Below are positions 11,511-24,597 of a stretch of 64,000 nucleotides of DNA, in pieces. The notes beneath the pieces were generated by a model that saw nothing but the letters and a program-made list of their open reading frames with translations, searched no databases and had not been told where the DNA came from. Each line of letters begins with the position of its first letter. Position 1 is the first letter of the stretch. Position numbers and translations under genes: made by a program. The DNA lies in NCBI RefSeq assembly GCF_032884065.1, contig NW_027063627.1, positions 1,698,284 through 1,762,283 on the forward strand, written 5' to 3'. The DNA comes from Artemia franciscana (Eukaryota; Arthropoda; Branchiopoda; Anostraca; Artemiidae).

Positions 11511-13369
11511 GAAGCTTGATGGAGAATCACTTAGAATTACAGACGTTTCAAAGATGTTTGGTGTTTTGATTGTTAAAATATTGGTTTAAGGAATTCCTCG
11601 TGTGGCGTAATTTTTGAGTGTGCGTATTTATTACTCAGTATGGACTTGAGAGAAGTGTCATGCTATCACTGGTATGCGAGTTATAATATACATGTTTACT
11701 ATAGAGACTTGCGAAGTACTATTATGCTCCATATGAACAGACTAGGAGTCTATGACGGAGTGATTCCCCCACTCTATGGAGGTGGGAACGAAATGAATAC
11801 TATTCAATATGAAGTAAAAGAAATATGTAATTTTTGGAGCTGAAGCATTGTTTTTCAAGGGGAATGTGCCTAAGGATAAACTTCTGATTCAAAAGTGCAG
11901 GTAAAATACTCCCTTATTCAATTTGGAAAATTTCAAGTGTCCTGCATATACTTATAGAACACACAACCCCGAGGTCAAGATACGATTTTTTAGTCCATAA
12001 TTTCCAAGACCCATTCCTTTTTAAATATGTGTATAAGACATTCTAGGAAGAAGAAGAACAAAAGTCGTGGTATAAATTGGGACCACACGAAGCGAGTAAT
12101 GAATGGTAATAAGTAGCAAATATTTTATGTATATATGCGTTTTTTTCTATTCATAACAGACTGGTGTATTATAAAACGACTTATTCTCAAGCATAAGTTG
12201 CCTCTTCAAGAGTGAGGTGGAGTTTTAAAGAGGGCGGGTGTTCTTTTAGTGTGGGTGATAATTTTTCGATATTAAGTCACACACACATATACACGATATT
12301 AAGTCACACACATAATATCCTTACAAAATAAAGAAAACCATGAAATTTATCAAGATTCAGCTAGACACAGACGCAAATACCAGCTCGCAAGTGGTGTACT
12401 AGAGTCTGAAATAGGTGAATAGGGTTCTTACCAAAGTCTGGCAGGCCTGAATTGTTTTTTTTTGTAGACCTATAGGTATGATAAAGTGGAAATTTATCAA
12501 GATTCAGAAGCAGGTGGTTAAGGAATTTTGAAAAGTCACACTACATAACATTTCCCCGAAGAAGAGAAAACCGCTCAGAAAGAACGTAAACATAAAAATA
12601 AAACTTGATGACGGGGGGCAACTTATTGACTGTTTTTAGAGTAAGAGACGCATGAAGTGGGAATTTATCAAGACTCAATCAGACATATACACTATTACCA
12701 GGCTCACAAGTGGTGTACTAGAGTCTGAAATGGATGAATTAGGTTTGTACCAAAGTGTGAGAGAAATAAATCCAATTCTTTTTAGAGTTAGAGTTATATG
12801 AAGTGGGAATTTATCAAGATGCGGAGGTAGGTGGTTGGAAATCATTACAAAAAGGTTACACACATAAGATTTTTCCAAAGAAGACAAAACAATGTAATTT
12901 TTATCAAAGTTCAGTCAGACACGTACACTACTACCAGCTCTCAGGATCAAGTCATACAAAGTGGGCATTTATTAAGATTCAAAATTAGGATTGGTGGAAT
13001 TTTTTCAAAATTTACACACATAATATGTTCCCGAAGAGGAGGAAACCATTCAAAGAGAATACAAACATAAGATAACGAATAAACATAATATAGTTGATAA
13101 CGAGGGGAAGCGCTTTGATTATTTTTATAATTTGAGACATATGAAGTAGGAATTTATCAAGATTCAATGAGAGACAGACGTTAGACCCGGGCTCACAAGT
13201 GGTGTACTAAAGTCTGAAATATGTGAGTTAGATTCTTACCAAAGCCTGAGAAATTGATCGGATTCTTTTTAGATTTGGAGACATATAAGATGGGAATACA
13301 CATAATACTTTCCAAAAGAAGAGAAAAGCACTCAAAGAGAATGCCATAAAAATAATTTTTTTTATGACG

Positions 13370-13945
13370 AGGGACAACTTCTTGATAGTGCTTTAGGTAA
13401 TAGGTTAGCTGTGGATCGTCATCTTTCGGATACTAGCATACAACCAAAGGGAAAACGAATAAAGGTATACTCTTCTACCAATACCATAAGCCAAATCATG
13501 TCCATATACGGAACTGTTACCTGTGTAAAAACAGTGTGACAATAGACAGCGAAATTGGAGGCAACGTCACTTCAGGGACACATTTCAGAGAGCTTGTTAC
13601 CAGAAGTATTCGCACTGCCAGTTTTCAAAATAAGTTATTTTGGATAAAAATATTGAAATTGAAATATCTTTTTACTGCATTTGAAGCATGTGTAAAGGTC
13701 ATTATCATCATAAAATAGATTCTTGTGAATCTAATGCATTCAGTTCAGAACAGATAGCTAGTGGAATAAATGAGGAGCATCTGAAAGGGATGAGGAAAAA
13801 CATATTGAACAAAACTAAATCAAGCAGAATGGAGAGAAACTCGGTTTTAGATCAGTCAAGTAAAAAAACTAATGGAAACAATGGCACCCTTACCATCTCA
13901 AGAAAACTCAAAAGTAAAACAAAGCTATTAGAAAAGGCGGTATAG
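13370..13945 (+). pseudogene. Decayed cassette copy 1
   Basis: Related to the cassettes at 14262, 14935 and 16195. Shared text includes TATACTCTTCTACCAATACC, then AACTGTTACCTGTGTAAAAA and ATAGACAGCGAAATTGGAGG. The frame is broken in several places. The rightmost part (13688-13945) is an open stretch rich in K, N and S that the other copies do not clearly share. Confidence 0.5.
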
Positions 13946-14261
13946 TATGCTAGAAAGGGATCAAGAAGAGCCTAATAATAAAAGATCGGGAAAAGCAGAG
14001 TCCCCCGCAGGAATTCTTCTAATTCTTTGAGAAATGACCGAGAGGAGTCATATAAAAGGCATAGGCCATACAAAAATCCGTCATCATCTCATCATTGGAA
14101 ATTATCCAATTTATCAATTTATAATAGATCTTGGCCACCTCCAGAGTACTCTATGGTTATTTATCGACACTGCTTGGTTTATTCTGTGTTTTTGATCAAT
14201 ATTAATTGTGCACTGGAAGGATAAAAACTTACATCTTATTTGAAGATGAGAATCATCATAA

Positions 14262-14900
14262 GTGAAGATGAAATATCTCAAGAACATATGCATACATCAT
14301 AACACTATTGTAGCATTGAATGCTGAAAAATATAAATATTTGACCTACGAGACAAGTACTAGAGGTAACACTATTGGAAACAAATGCACGCATTGTCCTG
14401 ACAGTGAGGGATTGAATTTCTTTGGAGTATCAGATAAAATCAAGTTTTATGGTGGTAGATATGCGATTGTAATATTTCCTGATATGATATCACTCAAAGA
14501 GAATGCAAGTATAAGAATAATAGTTAATTAGGGGGCAACTGCTTCCCTATGGTTCTGGTAACACGGTATCCATTGATAAACCCTATCGCCATCCTTTTTT
14601 GTTAACTTTCAACTGAAAGCAAAGGGGAAAAGAAAGGAATACTCTTTTACCAAGATTATAAACCATATCTTGTCTATGTGTAAGAACTGTTACCTATGTA
14701 AAAATAATATGATAATAGACAGTGAAATTGAGGAAAAAATAAAAGGTCATTGGCTTATAACATCGCCAAGTACATTAAAAAATATTCAATGAAAAGCAAT
14801 GCATCTCTGGATGTTAATAGCGTCATTTGTACTTTACAAACAAGTACCATGGTTGAACAGAACAATAAAAATGATGAGAAATTGAACATGAAATACTTCA
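14262..14900 (+). pseudogene. Decayed cassette copy 2, unknown protein
   Basis: An open stretch encodes CTHCPDSEGLNFFGV, GGRYAIVIFP and SLKENASIRI, then a stop near 14530. Another frame resumes with YSFTKIINHILSMCKNCYLC followed by IIDSEIEEKIKG. The CxxCxxC-like cysteine group (MCKNCYLC) is kept in copies 2 and 4, which suggests a metal-binding or disulfide site in the ancestral protein. I do not recognise the family. At least two frameshifts or stops make this copy non-functional. Confidence 0.5.
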
Positions 14901-14934
14901 AGAAAACATCTGCACATGATAGCGTCATGATGCC

Positions 14935-15480
14935 ATGACACTGAGAAATTAAATTTCGTTGGACTACTGAAAAGATTCAACATTATTGATGGTAGATATA
15001 TGAGAGTAATATTTTCCTAGAAGTTTATGCTCAAAGAGTTTGCAATCCTGAAATTAAAAGCTGATAACGATGGACAGCTTCTCACTTTTTGTTCTTGGTA
15101 ATTTTTTTTTGTAACTTGTTACCTGTTAATAAATCCTATCGGCATCTTTCTGGTATTATTAATCAACTAAAATAAGTAAAAATAAGAAAAGCATACTCTT
15201 CTATCATTATCATAAACCATTTCTTGGCCCAGTGTCAGAACGAAAAATAATGTAGTAATAGACATTGAAATTACAGAGGCAAATTAAAAAAGAAATTGGC
15301 AGATAATAACACCATAGAAATTAAACACAAATCAATGAAAAACCAACCATCGGTAAATGTTAATAGTATCTTTTGTTGTTTACCATCAGATACAATCATT
15401 GCACAGAAAAACAGGAATGATGAAATGTGTGATGAGCTTGTAGGTGAAAACATGTTAAAGACATGAATGATCCCAAAATG
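14935..15480 (+). pseudogene. Decayed cassette copy 3
   Basis: Parallel to copy 2 in order and spacing: a block with LNFVGLLKRFN-like coding, a block with AAGCATACTCTTCTATCATT, then a block ending in GATGAGCTTGTAGGTGAAAA. The cysteine group is damaged here (CCCAGTGTCAGAACG). Confidence 0.5.
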
Positions 15481-16194
15481 AAATAAGTTTCAATTCAAGA
15501 TAAAGCGCGATAAATTATTTTTTTTGAATGGGCTTGAAACTTTCAAATTTATTATGTTAATGTTAATGATATATAGTATTGTACATACCTTTGATTCAAT
15601 AAGAAAATTTCACTGAATTACTGTTGTTATGTTTAAAATATTTTTTGGATACGCTAGCAACCTCATCATTTAGGATGTTTATTCAAAAGCCAGAGATGCA
15701 AGAGCAGGGATTTTCAGATACAGACACTTCTACCAGGTTCACAAGTGGTGTACTAGAGTCTGGAATAAGTGGATAAGGTTCTTACCAAAGTCTAAAAGAG
15801 ATGAACTGGATTCTTTTAGACTTAGAGAAATATAAAGTGGGAATTTATCAAGATTCAGAGGCAAGTGGGTGTCAATTTTTCAAAAGTCACACATATTATA
15901 TTTCCCAATGAAGAAAAAACCCTCAAAGAGAATTTTAAAATAAAAATAATAGTTGTTGACAAGAAGCAGTTTCTTGCTAGTGCTTTTGGTAACAAAGCCG
16001 TTGATAACCCCCATCAAAATTTTTTGGGCATTGTCATTCAATTGCATGTAAAAAGAAGATTAAGTGGAAATTTATCAAGATTCAGAATTAGGTGGGTCGG
16101 AATTTTTCAAATAATCACACACACAAAATATTTACCCAGAGAGAAGAAAACCATGGTATTTATCATGATTTAGTTATATACAGACAAAAGCTAA

Positions 16195-16768
16195 TGGTGA
16201 CACCATTGGAAATGTATATGTGTGTTGCCTTGACTATGAGAGATTAAATTTCTTTGGGCTACCGAAAAAATTGAACATTAGTGGTGGTGGATGTACGAGA
16301 GGAAAATTTCCCGAGAAGTTTGTGCTCAAAGAGAATGCAAGCCTGAAACTAATGGTTGAGGGACAACTTCAGGTTTAATGTTCTGGTAACTCGATACCTG
16401 TTGACAAATCATATCGCCATCTTTCTGGCATTAGTATTCAACTAAAAAAAGTAAAAATAAGAAAAGCATACTCTTCTACCAATATCATGAGCCATATCTT
16501 GTCTCAGTGTAAGAAATGTAACCTCTGTATACATATTTTGGTAACAGACGATGAAATCGGAGGCAAAATAAAAGGGGAATCGACATATAACATCACCAAG
16601 GATATAAAATACAAATCAATGATAAAAACATCGGTAGATGTTAATATTATCATTGGTGGCTTACCATTAAATGCCATCGTCGAACAGAATAATAGGAATA
16701 ATGAGATGTGTGATGAGCTTGCGGGTGAAAACATTTCTAAAGGCATAAATGACGCTAAAATGAAATAA
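16195..16768 (+). pseudogene. Decayed cassette copy 4 (best-preserved C-terminal part)
   Basis: The last part is open from 16487 to 16768. It encodes SHILSQCKKCNLC, then VTDDEIGGKIKGE, SVDVNIIIGGLP, IVEQNNRNNEMCDELAGENI and a lysine-rich end before TAA. The first part encodes LNFFGLPKKLNISGGG and FVLKENASLKLMV. Between them a frameshift intervenes near 16375. The order of blocks matches copies 2 and 3. The function is unknown. Confidence 0.5.
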
Positions 16769-17880
16769 GTTCCAGTTCTAGGTAAAACACGGTGAATTGT
16801 TGTTTTTTTTGAATGGACTCGAAACTTTCAAATTTAGTATAGCGATATTAATAACATATAGTACTGCACACAACATTGTTTCAATAGGAATATTTCATTG
16901 AATTACTTTTTTTATGTTTCCAGTATTTTAAGAGTGCGCTTGCAACTCCATCATTTAGGATGCTTATTCAAAAGCCAGAGATGTAAGAGCAAGGATTTTC
17001 AGACCCATACACTATTACTAGGCTCACAAGTGCTGAACTAAAGTCTGGAATAGGTGGATAGGGTTTTTACCAAAGTCTAAGAAGGATAAACTGGATTGTT
17101 TTTAGAATTAGAGACATATGAAGTGGGGATTTATCAAGATTCAGAGGCAAGTGAGTGGGAATTTTAGAAAATATTTCAAAATAATAGCTGTTGACGAGGA
17201 GCAATTTAATGCTTGTGCTTATGGTGACACACTAGCCATTGATAACCTCTATTACCCTCTTTCGGGCATTTGCATTCAACGGCAGGGGAAAAGAAGACGA
17301 AGTGGGAATTTGTCAAGATTTAGAAGCAGGTGGGTGGGAATTTCTCAAAAAAAAATACATAAAATAATTATCTAGAGAAGAGAAAACCACTCAAAAAGAA
17401 TGCAAACATATAAATAATAGTTGATAACGAGGAACACATGCTTACGAGTGTTTGTGATTACATATTAGTGGTTGAAAAACAACTATCGCCGCATTTCAGG
17501 TAGTAGCATTCAACGGAAGGTAAAACAAAGAAAACCATACTCTTCTACACCTATTTAAAATATAATTAATTTTTAAGCTAGTACAAATCTTGGGTTCTTT
17601 TTCTTATTTTGAATGAGAAATGAAAGAGGTGTATGTATAATGGTCATTATTTTCTCCCTTGTTAAAGGCGAACGTATTATTTTTGCTTATTACTTTGTTT
17701 GTAAACAGCAGTGTGAGAGTCAATTTTAAATAAACTAAAGGGAAAAAATCCAAAAATCTTGTGAAGTTTTGTACTTTGGATTTTTTTTTCTCAAAGCCAG
17801 AGACATATGGGCGTGGATAACAGTATTTTTAAATATTTCTTTCAGTCACATTCCTACTGCTACTATTCATTCATTTTCAG

Positions 17881-17967
17881 TCAAAGATGACGAAACCTTT
17901 CGACTATCCCAAGTGTTTAGACTTAGAGATCTATGGACTGGAAATTTATCGAGATTTAAACCTGAAG
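17881..17967 (+). CDS. Intact 87-nt exon, likely parent of the repeated GNLSRF block
   Basis: TTCATTTTCAG precedes 17881 and GAAG/GTATTA follows 17967. The segment reads VKDDETFRLSQVFRLRDLWT then GNLSRFKPEG with no stop. It starts with two bases of a split codon and ends with one, so both flanking introns are phase 1. A symmetric exon can be duplicated without breaking the frame, which fits its many decayed relatives at 12.3-17.4 kb. The protein is not recognised and other exons of the parent gene were not found with confidence. Confidence 0.45.
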
Positions 17968-18490
17968 GTATTATTAACTGATTCATATTAGAATCTCTAC
18001 TCCTGCCGTCTATTCATTAACAGTCATAGATAGCGACAAATTTTTTGTTGCCCCAAGTGAGCCATCTATACCAGTATAGTGACAGCACAATCGATTTTTT
18101 ACCTGCACCGGGGTACCTGCAGCCTACATCCAACCACACAATTTTTCAAATAGCTTCATTCAAATTAGGTTCATTTAGGTTTACTTAGTGTGGCCAGCCA
18201 CGCATGTTTATAACTATAAACACTTGAGATAGTTTAATGTTTCATTATCTGTTACTGAAAATGAATGGATAGCATTAGTAGGGACACTAAATAAAATATT
18301 TGAAATCCGTAATTCACACTCATGTGTCTCTGGATTTGATAGAGAAATCCAAAGTAGCAAGACTTCACAAGATTCAAGTAAATTTCAATACTATATCATA
18401 AATTCTATTAGTTTAATTTTTCAAATGAAACGGTTTACTTAAGAGTTCATTCCTTTGAGTTTGTTAATTATACCACTCCATTTAAATTCA
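17968..18490. other. No recognised feature
   Basis: AT-rich sequence between the exon and the minisatellite. Nothing supported. Confidence 0.45.
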
Positions 18491-18494
18491 TGTA

Positions 18495-18845
18495 AACCGG
18501 TTTATTAAAGTGGGCATTCCTCTTATTAAGTGAAGATTGAATATATGTTAATCACGTCCTGGCAGGTATTAATAAGGTGGTAATTCCCCTTATTCAGTGA
18601 AGGTTGAATATATGTTAATCATGCCCTGGCAGGTATTAGTAAAGTGTCCGTTCCTTTTATTCAGTGAAGGTTGAATGTATGTCAATCATGTCCTGATAGG
18701 TACTACTAAAACGGTCATTCCTCTTATTCACTGAAGGTCGAATATATGTTAATCATGTTCTGAGAGAACTATGTGGGACATTCCTCTTATTCAGTGAAGG
18801 TTGAATATATATTAACTATGTCCTGGCAGGAATATGTTGGCCGTT
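18495..18845. repeat. Minisatellite, about 66-bp unit, five copies
   Basis: Each unit contains TTATTCAGTGAAGGTTGAAT, then TATGTTAATCATGTCCTGGC and AGGTATTA. The TTGAATATATGTTAATCA core recurs near 18538, 18605, 18671, 18738 and 18801. Units differ by a few substitutions and one is shorter. Confidence 0.9.
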
Positions 18846-19529
18846 CACTGTATCTAGTTGCTAAGTAAACAAGTTATACACAAGATTTATCCATGGGTCG
18901 TATTAAGGCCACACTACTTAAAATTGCCACAAATCACCAAAAATAGATCAAAACCAAAAACAAATGGAAGTTACAATAACTAACGAAGTTAAACTCAAAA
19001 GAAGCAAAAATAACATTTGTAGGGCAGAAAACCTGCTCAAGTGCAGAACGTAATTTGAACTTTGACCGTGGACTGTCAGTTAATATACATATTTGTCTTT
19101 TTCTTCTTCTTTTTCATATTTGGTAAATGACGACTTATACTTACTTACGACACGACTACCTGTCCATGGATTATTCTTTATGGTTGATTGTGTATGGCTA
19201 TGCTGTTTGACGTATGTGATTGTATGGATAAGCAGGGTTAAGGCGTCTTTCAAGTACTGATCTATATTAATTACTAATGTAGGAAAACGGTCTTCCTTTT
19301 CTCCTTCTGTCTTTTTTTATATGTTTTTGCTGTTGCATTGGTGATTTCTTTTTTCATTATATACTAACATCTTAAAGTTTTAATACTTTTTATTTATTAA
19401 AGATAAAAAAGTGAGAATATTTAAGGTGTATTTTGTTTCCGGTAACGTACAAATTATGTTCTGGTCTTGAAAAGGCATGGTTGTCAACCCTAATCACGTT
19501 GATGTTTGCTCGTTTTGAGTTTGAATTGG
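18846..19529. other. Spacer with a weak inverted repeat
   Basis: Around 18990-19060 (ACTCAAAAGAAGCAAA and GAACGTAATTTGAAC) a diverged reverse complement lies at 19440-19530 (GTACAAATTATGTTCTGG and TTGCTCGTTTTGAGTTTG). The same arrangement recurs at 37880-38200, so it is a repeat family. Confidence 0.5.
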
Positions 19530-22500
19530 TTTTTACGGCACTTGGTATTTACCAAGTGACATATAGTGATCGCAAATTCTGTTGGTCTGTCGGTCCTGGT
19601 TTTGCTAGTTTAGGCACTTCCAGATAAGCTAGGACGATGACATTTGGCAGACGTATCAGGAACAAGACCAGATTAAATTAGAAATAGTTGTTTCCTCAAC
19701 TTGACTATCTGGGAAGAGTAGGTGGACGGTTAATTCGGAAAAATTAGAAAAAATGAAGTATTTTTAACTTACGAATGGGTAATCAGATCTTAATGAAATT
19801 TGATATTTGGAAAGATATCATCTCTCATAGCTCTTATTTTAAATCCCGATTGGATCCGGTCATTTTGAGGGCAGTTGGGAGGAGAAACCTAAAATCTGGG
19901 AAAACGCTTAGAGTGGATTAGGATGAAGCTTGATGGGGAAAATAAGCACAAGTCCTAGATACGTAATTTATATAACCGGATTCGATATATTTGGGGGATC
20001 TGGGTAGAGGGTTGGTTCTGAAAAATTAGAAAAAATGAGGTATTTTTAACTTAAGAACGGGTGACCGTTCGTGAGGCATTTTAAATTTGATATTTAGAAG
20101 GAACTCATGTCTCAGAGCTCTTATTTTAAGTCCCTGCCAGATCTGGTGACATTGGGGGGAGTTGGAGGGGGAAACTGGAAATCTTGGAAAACGCTTAGAG
20201 TGGCGAGATCGGAATGAAACTTGGTAGGTAGAATAAGCAAATGTCGTAGACACGTGATTGACATAACCAGACTGGATACACTCTCTTTGGGAGAGTTAGG
20301 GAGGTCCAGTGCTTCGGTGCTTCTGGACGTGCTAGGACGATGAAAATTGGTAGGCGTGTCAAGGACCTGCAAAAATTGACTTGATAAAGCCGTTCCCCCC
20401 GATTTGACCATCTAGGGGAGGCTGAAGGGTGTGGAAAAATTATAAAAAACGAGGTATTTTCAACTTACGAGTGGGTGATCGGATCTTAATGAATTTTGAT
20501 ATTTAGAAGGACATCGTGACTCAGAGCTCTTATTTTAAATCCCGACCGGCATTAAGCGTTTGTTTTTCCTTTTAAATTAATCTATTGATTCTTAGGATTT
20601 TGCTAGAACTGATGCCATATGAGCTCTTGGCTCTTAATTATTGTAATTTCTGTTTGTTTTGGGTTTCATTTATTTATTGATGGTGATTTGTGGTAGTCTT
20701 ACGCTTGAAACATTATTTGACTTTATTTCTGCTCATTTTTGGTTTGGTTTTCTTTAAAAACTTGTTTCGTGGAAAAAGTTTTTTAAGCCAATCTATAAGG
20801 ACGCTAATAATCCATTTTTCTAAAGTTAAGTAACTTAAATTTAAACATGTCCCCAAAGGAATTGGCTATGAACTTGCGTTTTCTGAATAATCAGTATCTG
20901 ACATAACCATTATTTTTTAGGCCAAACATAAAGTACGGAAAGACACGTATTGGAAGTGGTTGAGTTCCTGTTAAAAACAAGATCTAAGACCTCATATGGT
21001 ACTTGTGACGAGATCGGAAGAGCCAAGAGCTCATACGGCATGAGCTCTAGCAAAATTCTAAGAATCAATAGACTGATTTAAAAGGAAAATCAGAGGCTTA
21101 ATGTCGGTCGGGATTTAAAATAAGAGCTATGAGACACGAGGTCCTTCTAATTATCAAAATTCATTAAGATCCGATCACCCACTCGTAAGTAAAATATATT
21201 TCATTTTTTCTAACTTTTCCTCTCCCTTCAGCCCCCCAGATGGTCGACTTGGGGAAAACAACTTTATCAAGTCAATTTGTGCAAGTCCCTAACACGCCTA
21301 CATATTTTTAATCCTAGCATGTCCAGAAGCACCAAACTCGCCAAAACACTGAACCCCATCCCCTAACTGCCCCAAAGAGAACGGATCTGGTCCGGTCACG
21401 TCAATCACATATCTACGACATTTGCTTATTCTACCCACCAAGTTTCATCCCGATCTCTCCACTCTAAGAGTTTTCCAAGATTTCCGGTTTCCCCCTACAA
21501 CTCCCCTTAATGTCACCGGATCTGGTCGGAATTTGAAATAAGATCTCTGAGACATGAATTCCTTCTAAATATCAAATTTCATTAAGATCTGGTCGCACGT
21601 TCTTAAGTTAAAAATACGACAATTTTTCTAATTTTCCCGATTTAACACCCTCCGCCGTCCCCCCAAATCCCCCAAAGAAAGCGGATCCGTTCTAATGATG
21701 TCAATCACATATTTAGAACTTTTTATTATTCTTCCCATCAAGTTTAATCCCGATCTCTCCACTCTAAGCGTTTTCCTAGATTTCCGGTTTCCAAGATTTC
21801 TGTTTCCCTCCTCCAGCCCCTGTGTCCCCGGATCCGATTCGTACTGAAAATGAAGCATATGAGACATAAGATCTTTCTACATATCAAGTTTCACTAGGAT
21901 CCGATCACCCATTCGTAAGATAAAGATACCTCAATTTTCACGTTTTCCAAGATTTCGGGTTTCCCCCTCCAACCGTCCAAATGTAACCTCAGGATTTAAA
22001 AAAGGACTTTAATCCTGACAAGATTTAAAATCTCTTCGGGATTTAAAATAAGAGCTCTGATGCACAAGATCCATCTAAATATCAAATTTCATTAAAATCT
22101 GATCACCCGTTCGTAAGTTAAAAACATCTCATTTTTTCTAATTTTTCCAAATTACCCCAACTCCCCCAAAGAGAGTCAACCCGTTCCGGTTATGTCAATC
22201 ACGTATCTAGGACGTTTGCTTATTTTTCCCACTAAGTTTCATCCCGATCCCTCCACTCCAAGCGTTTTCCAACCCTTTGGGTTTCACCCTCCAACTCCCA
22301 CCACCCACACGTCTCCGGATCTGGTCGGGATTTAAAATAAGAGTTTCGAGACACGATACCCTTCTAAATATCAAATTTTATTAAGATCCGATCACCCGTT
22401 CTTAAGTTAAAAATACCTCATTTTTTCTAATTTTTCGAATTAAGTCCCCCCCAATCCCCTCCAGATGGTCGAATCGGGGAAATGACTTTATCTAATTTAA

Positions 22501-22650
22501 TCTGGTCTGGTCCCTGATACGCCCGCCAAATTTCATTGTCCTAGCTTATCTGGAAGTACCTAAACTAGCAAAACCGGGAGCGACAGACAAACCGACAGAA
22601 TCTGCGATTGCTATATGTCACTTGGTAAATAACAAGTGCCGTAAAATCCA
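19530..22650. mobile_element. X1: palindromic element with hairpin ends and internal tandem units
   Basis: The left end carries the perfect hairpin CACTTGGTATTTACCAAGTG, then GACATATAGTGATCGC. The right end carries the matching reversed block with CACTTGGTAAATAACAAGTG. The left arm (about 19530-20640) is the reverse complement of parts of the right arm (about 20990-22650). Both arms contain diverged 200-400-bp tandem units with TTAAAATAAGAGCTCTGAGA, ATTAAGATCCGATCACCC, ATGTCAATCACGTATCTAGG and CATCCCGATCTCTCCACTC. The centre, 20640-20990, is unique AT-rich sequence. No transposase is visible. Confidence 0.75.
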
Positions 22651-24597
22651 GTGATATGCATTAGTCTACCGATGCTATGCATCAGTGCCAAGACGTAGAA
22701 CAGCCATGTCTGAGTCCTAAGACAACCTTAGTTACTTGCGAGAAAACCTTAGTGAATTGTTGTAAAAAGTGGAAAAAAATTTGGTCCTTTGACCTAGCAA
22801 ATTTCTTCCAACAGGACCAAAACTCAATCAAAAGGTCTTCCGTGCAAGCCTCTTTAAACCTGCGTTTTATTCACTGTTCTATCAATCATACATTTAGCTC
22901 CACAAAAACCAATTTCATTTTTCTCTTAATTAAAAAAAAATTCAGATACGACCTTTTTGCTATGACACGCCAACATACTATTTATTACAGGACTCGTAGA
23001 ATTTATCCCGAATTACTTTAAATCGTAATCCCTATGTATTATATTTAATAAATTATTTACCTGCTTGTTTTATTTGTTTTTCGTTCCAAGTACGCGTGTA
23101 CTCCGCAATGATAATTCAAATTATAATATTTGAATGAAAACGAATAACCAATAAATTACCTGAAGTATGTCAAACACAGGGAGATTATTGTGTTCTGTTT
23201 TCTCACGCATAACCTGTTGCGCAAAAAAAGATGTATGAATTACAGCATTATTACCTTGGAAAATCCCGACCAGTATTACACTAAAGTTTGGCGACATGAT
23301 TTAAAAAGGAATTTTAGCATAAATTTTAAAAACACTAGCGCCCACATTGCGTGTCTAATTAAATGCGCTTTAAAGAACAAAGATAGAACAGTTACAACCA
23401 TAGCTGGTTTTGGAAAATCCAATCTGAGAATTGCTCAAACTTCGGGAAAGCCAAAGCATGTCTTAAGAATTCAGTTTCTCTTTCAGGTTAATGGCTAATT
23501 CATTTTACGTGTAAATCCCGAAAAATAGGGAACACAAAGGGTCAATAGCTGACTTCTACAGTAGAAATGCTGCATTGCAATCGCTTGGATTCAAACGACT
23601 TAAGAACATTTCATTCAAAGTATAAGTGGGAAACGAGTATTAGTTTTTAGTCGTTTGTTAAGTACGTTTGTTGGACAATGGTTGCGTTTGCCACTAATTA
23701 TCAAAAGTAGTCTTAAAAAAATCCCTGAATGCTGATGATTTCTGAAGTCTTCCTCCAAACTACCGTCTTCTTATGCCTCTTTCAGGATTCAAGCTTGGAA
23801 TATTAAGATATATGGGGACCAATGAAAAATACATAAGCCACCTTGGTTCTGGATAAAAAAAATGAATTAATGATTTTGTTAATGTACGAATCTGAGTTTA
23901 GTTCGATAATTACAACCAGCGCTTCCGAATTTGAGATTTTTCAAACGAGGTCTAAGTTTTTGTTACAGTCACTGGGTTTTAAGTATCTTCCCCCGTAACT
24001 TTGACTCTCCTTGTACTTCATTCGCTAGATACCAATGAAATGATTTAAATAAACTTTCATAGCACAGAACAGTTGTATACAACTATTTTTGAAAGAAACA
24101 GTTAAACAAAGTGCCTAATTCTTCTGACCAAATTAGAATAATAAAAGACTTTATGCCGAAAAAGTTTAGTCTGTCAACCTAAAGGGACGAGCTTCGCTGA
24201 GGCTGAAATTTTAAATTGCTCCCATCATTTTAACTTTAAGTTTTAAGTTAAAATTCTCATAAAATTTACCATTCCTCCCTCGTTAATACCCTCTCTACCT
24301 ACAGACCTTACGGAGCCACCGTACCTGGTCTTTCAAACTTATCTTTCGAATGTACCCCTATACTGTGTAAAAATTGTTATCTTTTTGAGACTTGAAATTC
24401 AGCAGCTATGCAAAACTTACGCGAAGAGCTGTGAATCCATAAAGCCAATCGTAAGGCATTTGACGGTGCAATTGCTTTCTATTTTCCAAATTTATTGATA
24501 CATAAACCTATTTATCAAATCCATTAGAAACAGAAGCCGGGATCAAAGAAATCGTAATTTCCCATTACCTAAGTAAAGAGCGATTTAGCTCCATTGA
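22651..24597. other. No firm feature
   Basis: AT-rich sequence with two modest open frames on the plus strand (22677-23021 and 23190-23498). The second ends ALKNKDRTVTTIAGFGKSNL and stops soon after a CAG/GTTAAT junction, but neither shows a domain or a convincing acceptor. I treat both as unproven. Confidence 0.4.

Larger units (their letters stand above)
12240..17560 (+). repeat. Tandem cluster of decayed copies of an unknown gene cassette
   Basis: About a dozen copies of a block with AATTTATCAAGATTCAG occur, for example near 12350, 12490, 12660, 12800, 13145, 15840, 16065, 17120 and 17300. They are mixed with copies of a block with CACAAGTGGTGTACTAGAGT (near 12385, 12710, 13195 and 15740) and longer coding-like copies. 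Conceptual reading of the first block gives RDxWSGNLSRFR, the same motif as the intact exon at 17881-17967. The 15480-16190 and 16770-17170 stretches are clearly paralogous (both contain CATCATTTAGGATG and CAAAAGCCAGAGATG). The cluster therefore grew by repeated local duplication. Confidence 0.8.

Noticed and set aside
18495..18845. CRISPR array
   Set aside because: The 66-bp units are contiguous with no unique spacers between repeats, and the DNA is eukaryotic.
22677..23498. Two plus-strand open frames of about 100 residues
   Set aside because: No recognised domain, no good acceptor site and no repeat context that explains them.
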